DNA of 64,000 nucleotides from Amphirosellinia nigrospora (GCA_004123355.1 SCHM01000001.1:13526193-13590192); one strand, 5' to 3'. Counted from the first letter of the stretch, positions 1-11,623 are shown. The notes: generated by a model from the letters alone, not told the origin. Program-made: numbers and translations.

Positions 1-39
1 TTCAATCACCTCGGCGCCGTTGTCTTTGCCTTCTAACGT

Positions 40-3000
40 ATGCAAATTATGTCGTATGATCCCGCCGAGGAAGCCTTTGACGCTGCGAAGAAGTCATTTC
101 ATGACGAGCTAAAAGACCAGAAGCTGTACGATGATATCCTTGCAAATGCTGCGACAGTGGACGATGTGTACCAGATGGCCGCGAAGTTACAAGAAGAAGC
201 AGCTTCGCAGTCGAGCATGCGAAACCTCAGGAGATTACAGCCGTTTCTTGACATCCTCTCCGGATACGGGCAAGTCATTGAAGTCTTCGTGCAGGTGAAG
301 CCAGAGATCTTAGCGCTGATATGGGGCCCGATCCGATTGATCTTGAAGTGGTCGAGCGAGCTGACGAAGGCCCTGGATGCCATGGCTGATGCGATGGTTA
401 AAATTGCTCAGACCCTACCTCAATTTTCTGAGCTGGTCAACGTGTTTCCTGATAGTGTGCGTATCAACGCTGCGTTGGCTTTGTTTTACGGAGATATCCT
501 CCAGTTTTACCGTATCATTCTAAAGGTCTTTCGCAATTCGCGTCAGTACACCTCCCCCATTTTCTAGTGGCTTGCTCAGTTGACCCGATTTATAGGGTGG
601 AAAACATTCTGGGATACGCTGTGGAGTCGTGGTAAAGAAAATATCGATACCATCATTAAGCAAATCGCTGGACATGTACTTCTCATGCGAAATGAAGTTA
701 GCGTTGCCGAAATTATTGCCGCAGACAAGGCGAGGGTCAGATCCCTTATCCATTTCGAAGAAACACAGCAATTTCAAGAGCTTCAAAAGTTCCAAGGGCT
801 GAGAACACGTCTCGATCCACCTCAGTATGGCGAGCGCCTCGACTGGCTCCGGAACAGAGTCCACCAGAACAGCTCGAAGTGGCTGCTGCAGGACATGTTG
901 TTTCAGGAATGGCTCGATATATCCACAAGGGAGACAACCTGGCTGTGGATACAGGGCATCCCCGGTAGCGGGAAACGTATATCGCTGCGGCGGCCGTTGA
1001 TGAGGCTGCCAGAAAACACCGAGCACTATTTGTATTCATCAGTCATAACAACTTCAACAGCACGACGGCCCTGTCGATCACACAATCCCTTGTTTTCCAA
1101 GCCGCAGCCGACGACCATACTCTGCAGACTATGGTAGTCGATTTCAGCGAGCGGGAATTCACAAGCGATGGTGGAAAGGCGCTGGAACTACTGAAGGCTT
1201 TGCTAACTGCCTTAGATGAGACTTTTATTATTATTGATGGTCTAGATGAGATGGAGGAGTCTGAGCGATACATCTTTCTCCGGCGTCTCGATACCCTAGC
1301 GGCCGCATCCACCAAGCTAAAGATTCTGATATGTAGCCGGCCGGAGGATGACATTGTAAAAGCGCTTAGCAAGAAGAGTAAGAGTCTCCGGGTGGACCAG
1401 AGAAATATGGCAAGCATCCAGGGGTTTGTCGACGATAGGGCACAAGAATGGATGGCCCAGCAGGACTTCAGCCAGCACTCCGTGTCCGAAATCAGCTATT
1501 TGCTATCGCCCCTCGCAGCTCGAGCGAATGGTAAGGCCCAGCACCTTTATTTTCCTCACCCCAGGCAGCACTAATTCACAAGATAAAGGCATGTTTCTCT
1601 ATGCGCGTATTGTGCTCGACAATCTAGTAGAGCTAAGTAGTATCGAGGAGATCCGACAAGCGCTCAAGGCGCTTCCCACAGACTTGAATGATGCGTGAGT
1701 ATTTATTTCATCACAAATATTCCTCGCCTTCTACCGTATAACACCAAACTCAAACTATAACATTAGTTATCAGCGGGTTTTCAATCGGATCAACAATTCG
1801 CACCGCCATATAAAAGAGAAGGCTAGAAGAATCCTCGGCTGGATAGGGTGTGCTCCGGCGCCTATGACAACACTCGAGATGGAACAGGCACTATTGCTAG
1901 AGCGGTCTGTCGAGGGCATTCCTTCGATCATTGGCACTACCAACTTCCTCAAATTGTGCGGTCCTATCATCGAAATCGTGAACGAGAAGCCGCAGTTCGT
2001 ACATTTCACAGTTCGAGAGTAAGTGCCGCGGGTCTCGTATATGTAGTTATATCTTTTGACATATTTCCAGGTACATTTTCAGCCTTCAGATTGACAATTA
2101 CATTCACGTGAACTTCGCCTGTAACACTCTGGCGGTCGCCAACCTCGCCTATCTATGTTCAGGTCTATTTGACTTAGATTCTGCAGATTCAGTACCACAC
2201 ATCCGGGCTCACATTCTAGCCGGAAACTACCGATTGCTGGGGTATGTTAGTTGGTACTGGGCAGGCCTGACGCTGACGGCAATACGAATACAAACCGAAC
2301 ACTCCGACACAGATGAGAACATTAAAAGATTAAAGACCTTGATTCCACGGGCTATCACAGAAGCTTGGAACGACGGCTTCAATCCAGATGAAGAATCGTT
2401 TAGACCAAAGATAGAAGAGTTCAACTTTGATTGTGGGCACGAGGGTCGTGACATGCTCCGCAGCGCATGTCGGTTTCGGCGAGATGAACGACAGCCGGAT
2501 TGGACAATAACCAACGGTAATGAAATCCCAATTTGCTCCCTAAAAGCAGTGACCCGCGTTTCGTTCTTGCTCAAATCTGACCGACATAATTACTATATAA
2601 TAAGCTGACGATAATTCATCAGCCGATACATGGGTTGATCTGGACCCGCTAGTAACCTCAAAGATTGCGGTCCGCGTCAAGGAGCACTTCGAGTCGTTGC
2701 TTTGCGGCAACGATACCCATGATGGTACTCGCGCCCCGCCGTGCAATGCTGAATGCCCCTGGGCTACGCTGCAACGCCACTACGGGCCAGGCTTTTATCG
2801 ATGCTCCTATTTCTCGTGTCCCTACAGCCGAAACGGCTTCGTATCAAGGAATGCTCGAAACGACCACGAGAAAGCCCATGGCAGGCCCTGGAAATGCCCA
2901 ATCACATCCTGTCAGTTCTCTGTCATTGGGTTTTATCACAAGAAAAGAAAAACACCCACGTCAAAAGATTTCACGATGATGAGAGCGAACCGATGACTAC

Positions 3001-3891
3001 CCTAGATGCCGATAACTTAGCTAATTCTGATTTTGATAACCTTGACGAGAACGAAGTCCAGCCTCTGTTATTCATTCTCGCCAGAACGGGCAATGTAAAG
3101 GCAGTCAAGCGACTCCTGGCCTCGCCGAGCGGAAGCAAGATCAGACCAAACGTTCTTAGCGCAGCGCGCGCCTCTAGCGCTAGGCAAGGGTCGATGGCCA
3201 TGACCCAGCTATTAACCCCTGAGCACGAAACACATCTCCCATCGAGCGTTGTGGTTCACGCAGTGGAGAGCGAAGATGCTGAATTCGTCGAATGGGCACT
3301 CCAAAGGGTAAATGGTGAGGACATAGAGAAGGGAACGTTCAACAAGGTCATGCTCAGTACTCCATCCGACGAGATTTACTCACTCTGGGAAGCCTGCTTG
3401 CTCAAATTCCCTTTTAAGAGTAAGTCCCTCTTCAAGGATGCCGTGTTCAATGCTGTCAAAGATAGCCCGTTTCGAGAAGAGCGACTCGCTCATACATGGG
3501 GTTACTCTTTCCCGCGTATTCCAACGATTGGTACAAAATGGTGGGTAGGTCCCTAGTTTCATTGGCGAGAACTAGCATGTCCGTCAGACTGGGTAGAGCA
3601 CTCCTACAGCTTGTTGTTGACATACAAGGTGAACGTTCAACTGTACAAATGCGCGATAAAAGAGCGCTGCTCTATGCAGCAAGAAAGACGACTAAAGAGG
3701 CAGCAGAGTTTATGGAGATGCTGATCGAAAATGGTAACTCTGTGCACTATGTCAGCCATTACATGACACAGTATATCGGAGACGAAGTGGGTGCGCGGAA
3801 CATTCAACAATGGCTGGGTTATACCTTCGAGGAGCTTGTTGAGAGGAATAGAGAGAAGCTGGAGAGACGGCGACTGTTTCCGAATTACTAA
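40..3891 (+). CDS. NACHT-type NLR-like (STAND) protein with C2H2-like finger and helical-repeat tail
   Basis: Likely cytosolic signal-transducing NTPase of the fungal NLR class; the function (non-self or damage sensing) is inferred from family. About 1,150 residues after splicing. The N-terminal ~170 residues resemble the helical domain that precedes NACHT in many fungal STANDs (WGPIRLILKW, LALFYGDILQF). Walker A is GIPGSGK near 955-975 and Walker B is FIIIDGLDEME near 1228. A Cys/His finger follows at 2745-2980, then a helical-repeat tail. Introns that keep homology in frame: 542-595 (removes an in-frame TAG at 565), 1531-1582, 1695-1766, 2019-2070, 2517-2622 and one near 3541-3609. The start is fixed by an in-frame TAA at 34. 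Odd: two one-base frame jumps, right after the P-loop Lys (~975) and in an A-run at ~2950; each would be cured by one more A, so they may be sequence errors rather than decay. Confidence 0.82.
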
Positions 3892-4892
3892 ATTCTTCTC
3901 TTCTCCAAGCTTTAGTCTTATATACTACCTACTATCAAGACTGTTATTGTTGTACTGGACCTAGATGCACGTGACATTGCGCTCATGCTTTTAGTGCTTG
4001 GCAATTCTTACAATAATTATTTTTAACCCCTACCTAGCCCGCTACGGTAGTTGGCCATTATTCCATGACTACCTCCAACTAGTCTAGATAAGGATTGCAA
4101 CTTCCGGTTTCCAACAAGTCTACACATGTCACAAGGGCTCAGATAAAGGGCTTATAAATAGTTCAAATAGAATAAAAACACCCAATAGCGCCGAGCAAGT
4201 AGTCACTAAAACAGAAAGCTTTGCCGGCGAAGCTCTATTTTAATACCTTGAAAATCAAAGTGCTCTGGCACTTTGATATAAGTTATAAAGGCTGTCACGA
4301 ACCTCTCAAGGGTAGGGTGTAAACATCTATTGTTGCACGGAGGATCAGTGAAGTCATTTCCGTGGGTCTGTGTGACTACTTGACTATCTACAGAGAGTCT
4401 TTTTGTCTGTGTGCCTAGATTCCGGTTTCCTGGCAAAGACTGATAGGAATATTCATAGCTCCTAGACCCCTTGGTCTTTGACCTCCTAGGTACGTGACTG
4501 AGACATGCTGTGGACGACTAATCGCTGGACTACCTTGAATCTCAGGGGCCTAGGCTGGGGCTAATTCAATTCTAAGTGCTCCAACATTTCTTCATGTTAC
4601 GGTTTAAGCACGGCATTTCTCATCTGGAGACTAGGTTGACAGTGAAAAAAAGTTGGCTGATGTTTTTGATTCTAATGCTGTATATCTTGACATAGAAGAA
4701 ATAAATATGCCAGAAGTCGGATGCTAAATCGAGGTCAAACATCATGTGATCTTTCCAACTCCAATATCTCATCAACCCCGAGGCTCTTGTTGTAAGCGAT
4801 ATTATAGTTAGAGTATGAGAACAGCCACTAATTATATGCCTGCAAGCATCTTTCCCTCCGCATTCCGCAAAACCACCCTTCAAGCAAGGCCA
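3892..4892. other. Intergenic, no gene seen
   Basis: This stretch separates the convergent NLR-like and secreted-protein genes. It is AT-rich, and the only long reading frames lack any recognisable motif. It contains copy A of a dispersed repeat (about 4240-4600) listed separately. Confidence 0.5.
4240..4600. repeat. Dispersed repeat, copy A (fossil, family unknown)
   Basis: About 330 bp aligns by eye with 12470-12700: both copies run through a GCTGTCA...ACCTC segment, GGGTAGGGT, a TCT(A/G)TTGTTGCA block and a later TCTTT(T)TGTC block. Divergence is high, so the copies are old. No coding capacity or clear ends are visible, so the family is not assigned. Confidence 0.55.
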
Positions 4893-5595
4893 CTAAGCGG
4901 CCGTGACATAGAAGTTCTGCGTGGAACAGAAGCCAGTTGTTGCACCAGCCCCTGAATTGTACTGGATGACATAAGTCCCATCGATTAGATACTTCCAGTC
5001 CGTTCCTACGGCAGAGCCATTTCCAATTTCTGCAACACGCCATGTGAAAGTCCCAGCCGTAATGTCCGGGGAGCCTAGTCCCTCAGATATACTAGTTAGC
5101 GACTGTAGTAATTCAAAGACCATACGGTAAGAAGGTTCATGACTAACCAAGACGTATGGAAGATGCCTTATAATCATAGATTGGACCGTATCTACAGGTT
5201 CAGGGTTAGCAATGAGTAAAAGTATCTCTTTAGAGAAGGTGGGGTCGAGAATATATAATTCCGCCCGGGAGGAGCATTCAATTTTGAGATAGGACTTCGA
5301 GAATCATATGTAAATGGGGCTCTACTTACTGTCCGTTCGCATTGTAACCATATCCCGTAATGATTGGTTCAGCTAGTGCGGACTGGGCTACCAGGTCCAT
5401 TGTACCTGCGGGAAGTCCAGCCGGGTTCCAGGTAATCACAAAGGCATCTCCCACTTTATAAGAGGCATTTTCCGGCGGGATATTCGTGAACGGACAGGTT
5501 GATGTTACGCGTGCCTCGATGTTCGCGGGGTGGCTTTGTGCGACACCAGCCAATAGGGCCGGGATTGCCAGCAGTTTCATCAGAGACTTGGCCAT
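4893..5595 (-). CDS. Small secreted protein, beta-sandwich (Kre9/KNH-like) type
   Basis: The start is the ATG at 5595, which opens a classic signal peptide (MAKSLMKLLAIPALLAGVAQ, then a likely cleavage near SHPA). The mature part begins with a Cys and holds YKVGDAFVITW and AGTFTWRV, the pattern of the small fungal secreted proteins that resemble the KNH/Kre9-like sandwich fold. Splicing with introns 5329-5192 and 5147-5075 gives about 164 residues and an uninterrupted family-like core (YGPIYDYKASSIRL joins SPDITAG). Two cysteines, one near each end of the mature chain, could form a disulphide. A TATA-like TTTAAATA lies at 5684-5691, about 90 bp upstream. No catalytic motif is seen; a wall-associated, elicitor or effector role is possible but unproven. 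Confidence 0.72.
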
Positions 5596-7689
5596 TGCTG
5601 ATTGTCTTTTTCTTTGTCGAGAGATAAATAGAAGAGAGAAGTGTCGTTGGAGAGATAATCCCAAGAAACGAAACCCATGACTCTTTAAATATTTCGTCGC
5701 AGAGAGTTCCTCTCATTGAAGTATTGGGATGGCATGGTGGTCGATGCCAAGAACAAACTATTCTAGGTACACCAATCAGCGAGGATCCGACTTAGCGAAG
5801 ATCCGAGGACCTTGCGCTTATGCAATCACATGCGAGTAATTGCATAATGCTACTTACAAGTGGGGAGGAATAGTAAGCAACTTACCACATTAACATCCCA
5901 TACTATTATTTTCTATAGAAGAAGTGGTCTGTACGTAACTCTCTATGCAACGTTAACTATACCTATGCCACTACCAGGGCGTCGCATATCCGCAAAGTAA
6001 TTTTAACGAAATCAAAGGCTTTGATGCCGGTTATAGCCGAGATCGACTAGGGCCCGGCCTTTCAAGGAAGACTGCCTAGGGCATTGGGGCCAACGCATCT
6101 TCGGATGTATATCTCTTCAACCTTTTTAAGATGATACGGTAACTTACGATAGGTAGTTTAAGGAAGGTGAAAACACATTACTGCTGGTAAAGCGGAAATT
6201 ACTTGCTGCGCATTAGACGGTGGCAGTAGTTGTACGACATAGCCCATCCCTTTATTACTTTCATGTCGCCATATAACGTGGCATATCGGAGTGTCATTAG
6301 CACCTTCACATATAATCGAGGCTGAATCAGAGTCCAATCAGAACAGCGACTAGCAGAGCACAACAAGACCCACGGCCACATTGCGTTGGCTCTGGTGCTT
6401 ATAGGCGGTAGCGGCGGTTGAGAAAAAGGATGGCTTCGGCCTTAAGAGCTTGCTTAAGATGATGTGCAAACAAAATGAGCAAAAAGGGGGTTACAATGTT
6501 GAAGCCTAACTCGTCTTTTGTTGTGTACTCGGCAGGCTGAGAGAGCAGAAACACTATTATATGAAGCTCTTATATTCGAGCGAATGGTAATTATGTGGTC
6601 TTGATGGCGAGTAGATACTTCGATACTTATCTATTTAGAAAGAATTGTACTTACTCCACGTAGTCACGACAGAAGAATGGATTATCTGTATACAGCCATA
6701 CCACATTTATGGATGTGGACCGAGAGACCTTTGTGCAACAGCCAGTTTAGATGACCCCCCTGTACACCATAAGGCCCTTGATAGTCTGTTAAAGGTAGTA
6801 GAGACACATACGTGTAGTATAGCAGTATTTTGGGCTTCAAAGGATAATTTGAAAGCACAGATGCTGAACCTTGGAGAGCTAGGGGAATACATAATATATA
6901 TATACGTTGAACAGGTGCGCCACACCCTACTTAATTGAACACCCACGTGACAAAGGTATGTGCTTATTGACTTGGAGCGAACGTTATTATTTATCTAATA
7001 ACTCTCATGAGGTCTATGGATTCAAGTGTTAATTATTCTTCGCATAGCAGCCTGTCTCTCAGTAGGACTACTGCAATTGTCGGAAGTGGTGGGAGTGTGC
7101 GGCAGGTCCGATCTATTTCGTTTGGGGAGAATGCGGTTCGGTCGCGGAGTTGCGACGTCGTGGTCGAAATTTCGTCCGAACTCACCATCACCAATCGGTG
7201 CCTCACCCTTCTCGCCTTCATGCATGCGACGCCGCTTGGTAGCGTCGAGTCGACGTGGGAGAAGACATTCGGTATGCAACGCGTTTCCGATGAATGTCGA
7301 GTTTCTCGCTGTCGCAATCCTTGTCGAGGAGCGCCTGGAGCCAATCTTTCACCAGGTGAAAGTTAATTTATTTTCTAGGAGGAAAAGTCGAATCATGAAA
7401 GCGATACATCGCTCACGTGTGTGTACACGGTTGCGTATGTGTGCAGTGTATTGGTGTTGTCGTCGGGACGGGAAAGCAAATTGTGTTGATATACGATATT
7501 CACTTTATGGGTTCCGTCCTAACCTAGTAAAAAGCACATGTCACGTGACTTTGTTGAAGCCCCTTTCTTGTCAGAATTAGGGGGTGGCTGAAAGCCGAAA
7601 TGTCTCAGCAGGGAGGCGAACAGCAGAATCACCAAGCGACCGGCACCGCTCTCGGCCAGGCAGCATGCCGCGCACCGAAAGCAATTGAA
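5596..7689. other. 2.1-kb gene-poor stretch
   Basis: No supported gene. Open frames at 6645-6938 and 7026-7580 show no domain, no intron logic and biased composition. The part from 7000 to 7350 is GC-richer and may be the eroded 5' continuation of the recombinase relic that follows, but no motif confirms this. Confidence 0.4.
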
Positions 7690-8478
7690 ACAAGTTCAGT
7701 ATACCAAGCCGAAGTATGCCGTCGAGACCGAGATCAATGTGACCGGCATTTTTGGGACATGACCCGGAATTCTACACGTTTCAAGATGCCTACCTCAATC
7801 AGATCGCCAATTTCGATCTTCAGAACGCTTTCTTGGAGGAAGAGAGCGAGGATCAATTGTTCCACCTGTTCTCGCACGTTAGCCTGACTCGAGATCCTCG
7901 CGCTAAAAGAGACATGGTGCCCGACGAGATCTGGGCAGGTTTGGAACTGGAACCTAAAATTGTGGCGCTAGAGAAGCAGCGAGAGAACTAAAGCGAGGCC
8001 AGTACCGAATCCGAGGGAATTAAGACGAGGCCAAGATACGAGCACTCATGGATCAGATCAGAACGAAACGAGCTCAGCGTGAGGACCAGATCGTTAAGGA
8101 GTACCGCGAATACTACTTCTACAATCGTCCAACATAGGATCTCGAGAGGCAAGCCAGAGGAGAGGATATAGAGGAATTTGCAGAGCCTGTGATCTAACTC
8201 GTCATCCCTGAGCGCACCCAGCTCGCCGAGCTTCTCTGTTACCAACCCAAAAAGCTGAGCGACGAAGAATGCTCCAGCGAAGGATCAAGGTCGTCGACCT
8301 ATACATGGCCTTAGGTGGCAAGAGAGAAACAGTCAAGCGCAACCGCACCAAGCCAAGATCACAAGTCGAGTTGCCCATAAGAACCGGTTCTATCGTGGTC
8401 AAGACCGTACAAAAGCCCGAGCCCGAGCCTCAGCATGAACCTGACCCTGAGCCCGACCCATTTCCCCTTCTTATGTAA
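7690..8478 (+). pseudogene. Decayed C-terminal part of a DUF3435 tyrosine recombinase (Starship captain-type)
   Basis: The translated stretch at 7752-7991 (HDPEFYTFQDAYLNQIANF, then LTRDPRAKRDMVPDEIW) and the pieces after it (KRAQREDQIVKEYREYYFY, LVIPERTQLAELLC, GGKRETVKR) match, in order, the conserved tail of fungal DUF3435 proteins. That family includes the tyrosine recombinases that mobilise Starship giant DNA transposons. The frame is interrupted by stops near 8025, 8137 and 8197; the second is TAG where the family has TGG, a transition expected from RIP. The catalytic R-H-R-Y half is not visible, so this is a 5'-truncated relic. An acidic Pro/Glu-Pro repeat (8418-8460) ends the frame. 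Confidence 0.7.
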
Positions 8479-8506
8479 GGACTAGTTGGTCTTAATAGAC
8501 ATTCCT

Positions 8507-9061
8507 CTAATCCCGACCAAGGGTGGTTCTCGTGTCCTTCTCATCCCGCTGTCGTCCCTTCCAAACAGTGAAAGCACCACCGATACCAGTCGCAGCTCCC
8601 AGGGTCTGCACCATCGCCGCGCCCGCTCCGCCCATCCCTGCGCTCTGGAGCGTTGCGAACAAGCTGCCGGCCGCGATATTGCCGATGCCTGCTTGAGTCA
8701 TAGCAGCAAAGGTTCCTTGGGATCACCGGTCAGTATTCGATCCTCCTTTGTTTATGAGATACAGTACTAGGGGATGATTTGACTAACCGGCTATGGGGCC
8801 GAGACTTCCAAATCCTAGGAGGCTGACAGCCGCAGCTGGGGCGAGCATGACTACAGTTGAGACTCCAATGATGCAGATGCCGACGGCGGAGATGGGGTTC
8901 TTAAATGCTCGTTTGACACCCTACATCATTGTGTTAGACGAGAAGCGAGATACGATAAGTGATTTGCGACCAATATGTACCTCAGTTGTCTTCTTTACTA
9001 ATGACCGCGTTGCCCGGGCTGCGGCGCCGACGAAGACCACGATCGAGTTCACAGCGTCCAT
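8507..9061 (-). CDS. ISG12 / IFI6-16 family membrane protein
   Basis: Three exons on the minus strand: 9061-8981, 8920-8788 and 8715-8507, with canonical introns of 60 and 72 nt. The product is about 140 residues. Its centre is the Ala/Gly-rich hydrophobic ISG12 motif (AAAVSLLGFGSLGPIAG, continuing into AAGSLFATLQSAGMGGAGAA), which in animals marks interferon-induced mitochondrial or ER proteins linked to apoptosis. It ends with a basic tail (WKGRQRDEKDTR). Splicing restores one uninterrupted frame with no defect. Fungal members are known but uncharacterised; a mitochondrial or cell-death role here is inference from the animal family. It lies convergent to, and 28 bp from, the recombinase relic. 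Confidence 0.85.
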
Positions 9062-10031
9062 GATGTACTTTAGATTAGTTTGATACACTGGTAAAAGATG
9101 GATGGTTTGTCAATCCAGAGTAGGGTATTATAAATTTGCAGAAGGTGTAATAGCAGTGTTTGACTTGATTCCCTGGAGCAAGTTGAATCGATCAGTCCAG
9201 GGAATTTGGGAAGCGGCGGGGTTTCCATGAAGACAGCGGGACACGATCAGATTCAACGATGCTAACTCATCCAATGTCTGCCTACATCACTCCCATGTAG
9301 GGACCCGTGTCGGCTCTGTTTGTTCAGAACGAGATCAAAGCACACTGTTGGATCATATGGATCGAAATAGGGAGGGTATCTTTCCGCTCGGCATGCGCAT
9401 ATCCGATCTGGAGTGAAGCGTGGAATAACAAATGCCGTCAAGTCATTTTCTTGGGGGTTGGCTGCGGAAACACACCACTCGAATGAAAGCACACGACATC
9501 AATGACAGCTCATTTTCTCAGAGGGCCGTGGGGCAGATGCATCTTCCCGAAGGGAATTCGACTCCCAGGCTGTCGGCCGTTTTCATTGGATGTTCATCTT
9601 AGCACCACTACATTCTGACTGGTAGACCGTAAATGGTGCATCTGCCCGAAGGGGCTCAACTCCCGGTGCTGCTTATCCTTTGCATGTCACCTAACGAATC
9701 CCAGCTCCTCGCGGTAAAGCGCATCGTTCTTCAGCGTCCGTGTCGATGGTTGGTCGGTTCCCTTTGTAGAAGCAAACGGAGCTTTTCATGAATGTGAGAA
9801 AGGTTGGGAATATGAAACAAACACACAAACCGACTAGGGCATAGGCTTCGGCATTATAAATAATGTGGTAGATACGTTGCCGGTCCTTTAAACTTCAGTA
9901 TGTTGCATTCTCGTTCATACCCTTCTCTCATATTGCATCTCCCTCTTTAACCTCGTCTCATATTATCTGGAAGCAACGAAGCTTCAATCTGAAACTCAGC
10001 CACAAAAAGAGTTCATCAGGCTGAAGATACC
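9062..10031. other. Intergenic region and likely promoter of the 3CxxC gene
   Basis: No gene is seen. A short direct repeat (GCATCT-CCCGAAGGG followed by an ACTCCC block) occurs at about 9539 and again at about 9638. TATAAATAA at about 9855 followed by CT-rich sequence to 10000 looks like the core promoter and 5' leader of the gene starting at 10032. Confidence 0.45.
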
Positions 10032-10643
10032 ATGGCATCCCGCTGTTCGACATGGGTCCGATCGTTTGCCAGTAATGCTGCTCTCAAACAGCACATACGG
10101 GATTCGGTTAGTCACCCTCGACGCGGCTATTCTACACAGGATCCTTCTCAACATACCCAAACCAACCGAACGCGCCCTCCAACCGAGATCGCAACCTCCT
10201 TCATGTTTCCGCAACTGCACGCAAACGTTGTGGCAGCACTCTCTGGGGCTGTAGGCGAGACCAGTTTCAAGAAGGAAAATAGCGATCATGGGTCGCTCGA
10301 CAAATATTCGACCTTTGTGATGGGCAAGTTCAAGTGCAGTTCCGGAGGCTGTACTTGGAGCAGCAAGAAAGTGGCCATCTTGATTCGAAGATATCCAAAT
10401 AATGGATATAATGCAGTCGTGTTTAATCAACGCTGCAAAGCATGTCTCAGCCTCGGCGTTCCGACTCTTGATGAAGAATCATACATCGAACGAGTGGTAT
10501 ATCGACTCAAGAAGTGGGCAGGTGTTGAGGTTGAATCGAGGAGATCCGAACACAAAGAGGGCCCACCGCATAGGAGTGAGCTTTGCGAGGGTTGCAAGCA
10601 GGGTTACTGCCGGAAGGGAGATGATTTTGATGTATTTGTATAA
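10032..10643 (+). CDS. 3CxxC-type zinc-finger protein with degenerate N-terminal C2H2 finger
   Basis: Single exon, 203 residues, good start context (ACCATGG). Residues ~92-165 match the zf-3CxxC domain: GKFKCSSGGCTWSSKKVAI, then QRCKACLSLGVPTLDE, YIERVVYRLKKWAG, and a final PHRSELCEGCKQGYC. The N-terminus resembles a C2H2 finger of the form RSF.S..AL.QHIRDS..H, but the second Cys position is Trp (residue 8), so the first finger probably cannot hold zinc. The 3CxxC domain also occurs in vertebrate receptor-transporting proteins; fungal members have no assigned function. The frame is intact. Confidence 0.85.
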   Translation: MASRCSTWVRSFASNAALKQHIRDSVSHPRRGYSTQDPSQHTQTNRTRPPTEIATSFMFPQLHANVVAALSGAVGETSFKKENSDHGSLDKYSTFVMGKFKCSSGGCTWSSKKVAILIRRYPNNGYNAVVFNQRCKACLSLGVPTLDEESYIERVVYRLKKWAGVEVESRRSEHKEGPPHRSELCEGCKQGYCRKGDDFDVFV

Positions 10644-11236
10644 GAACATACCTGACGCCAACGTGGCTATGCAGCGCATTTTTGAGCCGTTAAACGCAGA
10701 GCGCCGGGGGCTCGTTTGATTCAATGGGAAGCTTAGAGTGAGCCAGTACTAGTGTGGGATCGCTATCACCCCGAGTGTGCTACCAGTACACTGGCATGGT
10801 GATCAAAGCTTTCGCTGATGGAGACCAATAACGGACTGGCACAATTAGGATACGTGATCATCTACTGGTGGACTGGCAAAAAGGGACATATTACCAGTAC
10901 ACATGTCGCCCGGGAACACTATGTGCCAGTGAAGACATGCTACCAGTTGCACATAGACTACGAAGTAAAACATGAAGGTAGATCTATAGCCATCCAAAAA
11001 GGAAAACAATGTAAAACAGCCACTAACAAATTAAAACGAAATAAATAAAGGGGGAATGTGTTTATTGTACTGAATCTACAAGTGAGGAAAGAGTGTAAGG
11101 GACCTGCGCAGCAGGCCCCGAGCTAAATACTATGGGGTGTGGCGGGGCCACAGCCACAAGTAACTGCGGGTGCTGCGGCACCAGCCACTTGGCTGGTCAC
11201 TACAAGTTATGACAACTCATCTGGATAAACATAGGC
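10644..11236. other. Intergenic, low-complexity tail
   Basis: No gene is supported. The sequence repeats CCAGTAC/ACCAGT-type words (10746, 10786, 10890, 10940) and becomes A-rich at 10965-11050. Between 11100 and 11200 it carries short GC-rich inverted words (GTGGC/GCCAC). Confidence 0.4.
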
Positions 11237-11623
11237 TCAAAAAACTTCAGAACAGCTGGAGCATCGCCGATGCCCACAGCCGATGCAAAGGCCGTCGCCT
11301 GAGCTGTTTGTGCACGAATCGGCACAGCATCTCCACCCACGCCCACTATCTGACGGCTGAGGAATGTCGTAAGGGCAGTGGACTAGGGCCTGAAGAAGGC
11401 AAATGTCAGACTCAATGGACTCGAAAACGCAATCAGCGCAGCGATTGTGCTTACAGGTACTGCAGCTGAGAGCGTCCCGGGTATTGTGAGTCTTGTCCTG
11501 ACAGCATCGCCACCCTAAAGCTACATCCGAGGGCTCAGGCATGCTTTCTGGACCAGGTTGGTAAATTGGCATCGGGAAGATGCTGGTGAGTGTAGAAATC
11601 TGAGAGTTGTGAGTTAGGCACAT
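11237..11623 (-). CDS. Small Cys-rich protein with two zinc-ribbon-like modules
   Basis: Intact 128-residue frame. Two copies of a module are present, GWRCCQDKTHNTRDALSC..C.H.RC.DC and GWRCCADSCTNSSGDGLC..C.HRRCSSC, separated by about 20 residues. The W-x-C-C ... C-x-x-C-x-H-x-x-C-x-x-C layout predicts two small zinc knuckles. Proteins of this shape are common, short and uncharacterised in ascomycetes. There is no signal peptide or membrane segment, so it is probably intracellular. The TATA box at 11758-11765 and an A/C-rich leader with few G residues immediately upstream support the start. Confidence 0.75.
   Translation of the reverse strand: MCLTHNSQISTLTSIFPMPIYQPGPESMPEPSDVALGWRCCQDKTHNTRDALSCSTCKHNRCADCVFESIESDICLLQALVHCPYDIPQPSDSGRGWRCCADSCTNSSGDGLCIGCGHRRCSSCSEVF

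Noticed and set aside
7026-7580. 184-residue plus-strand frame upstream of the recombinase relic
   Set aside because: Arg-rich composition open in several frames, without DUF3435 or other motifs.
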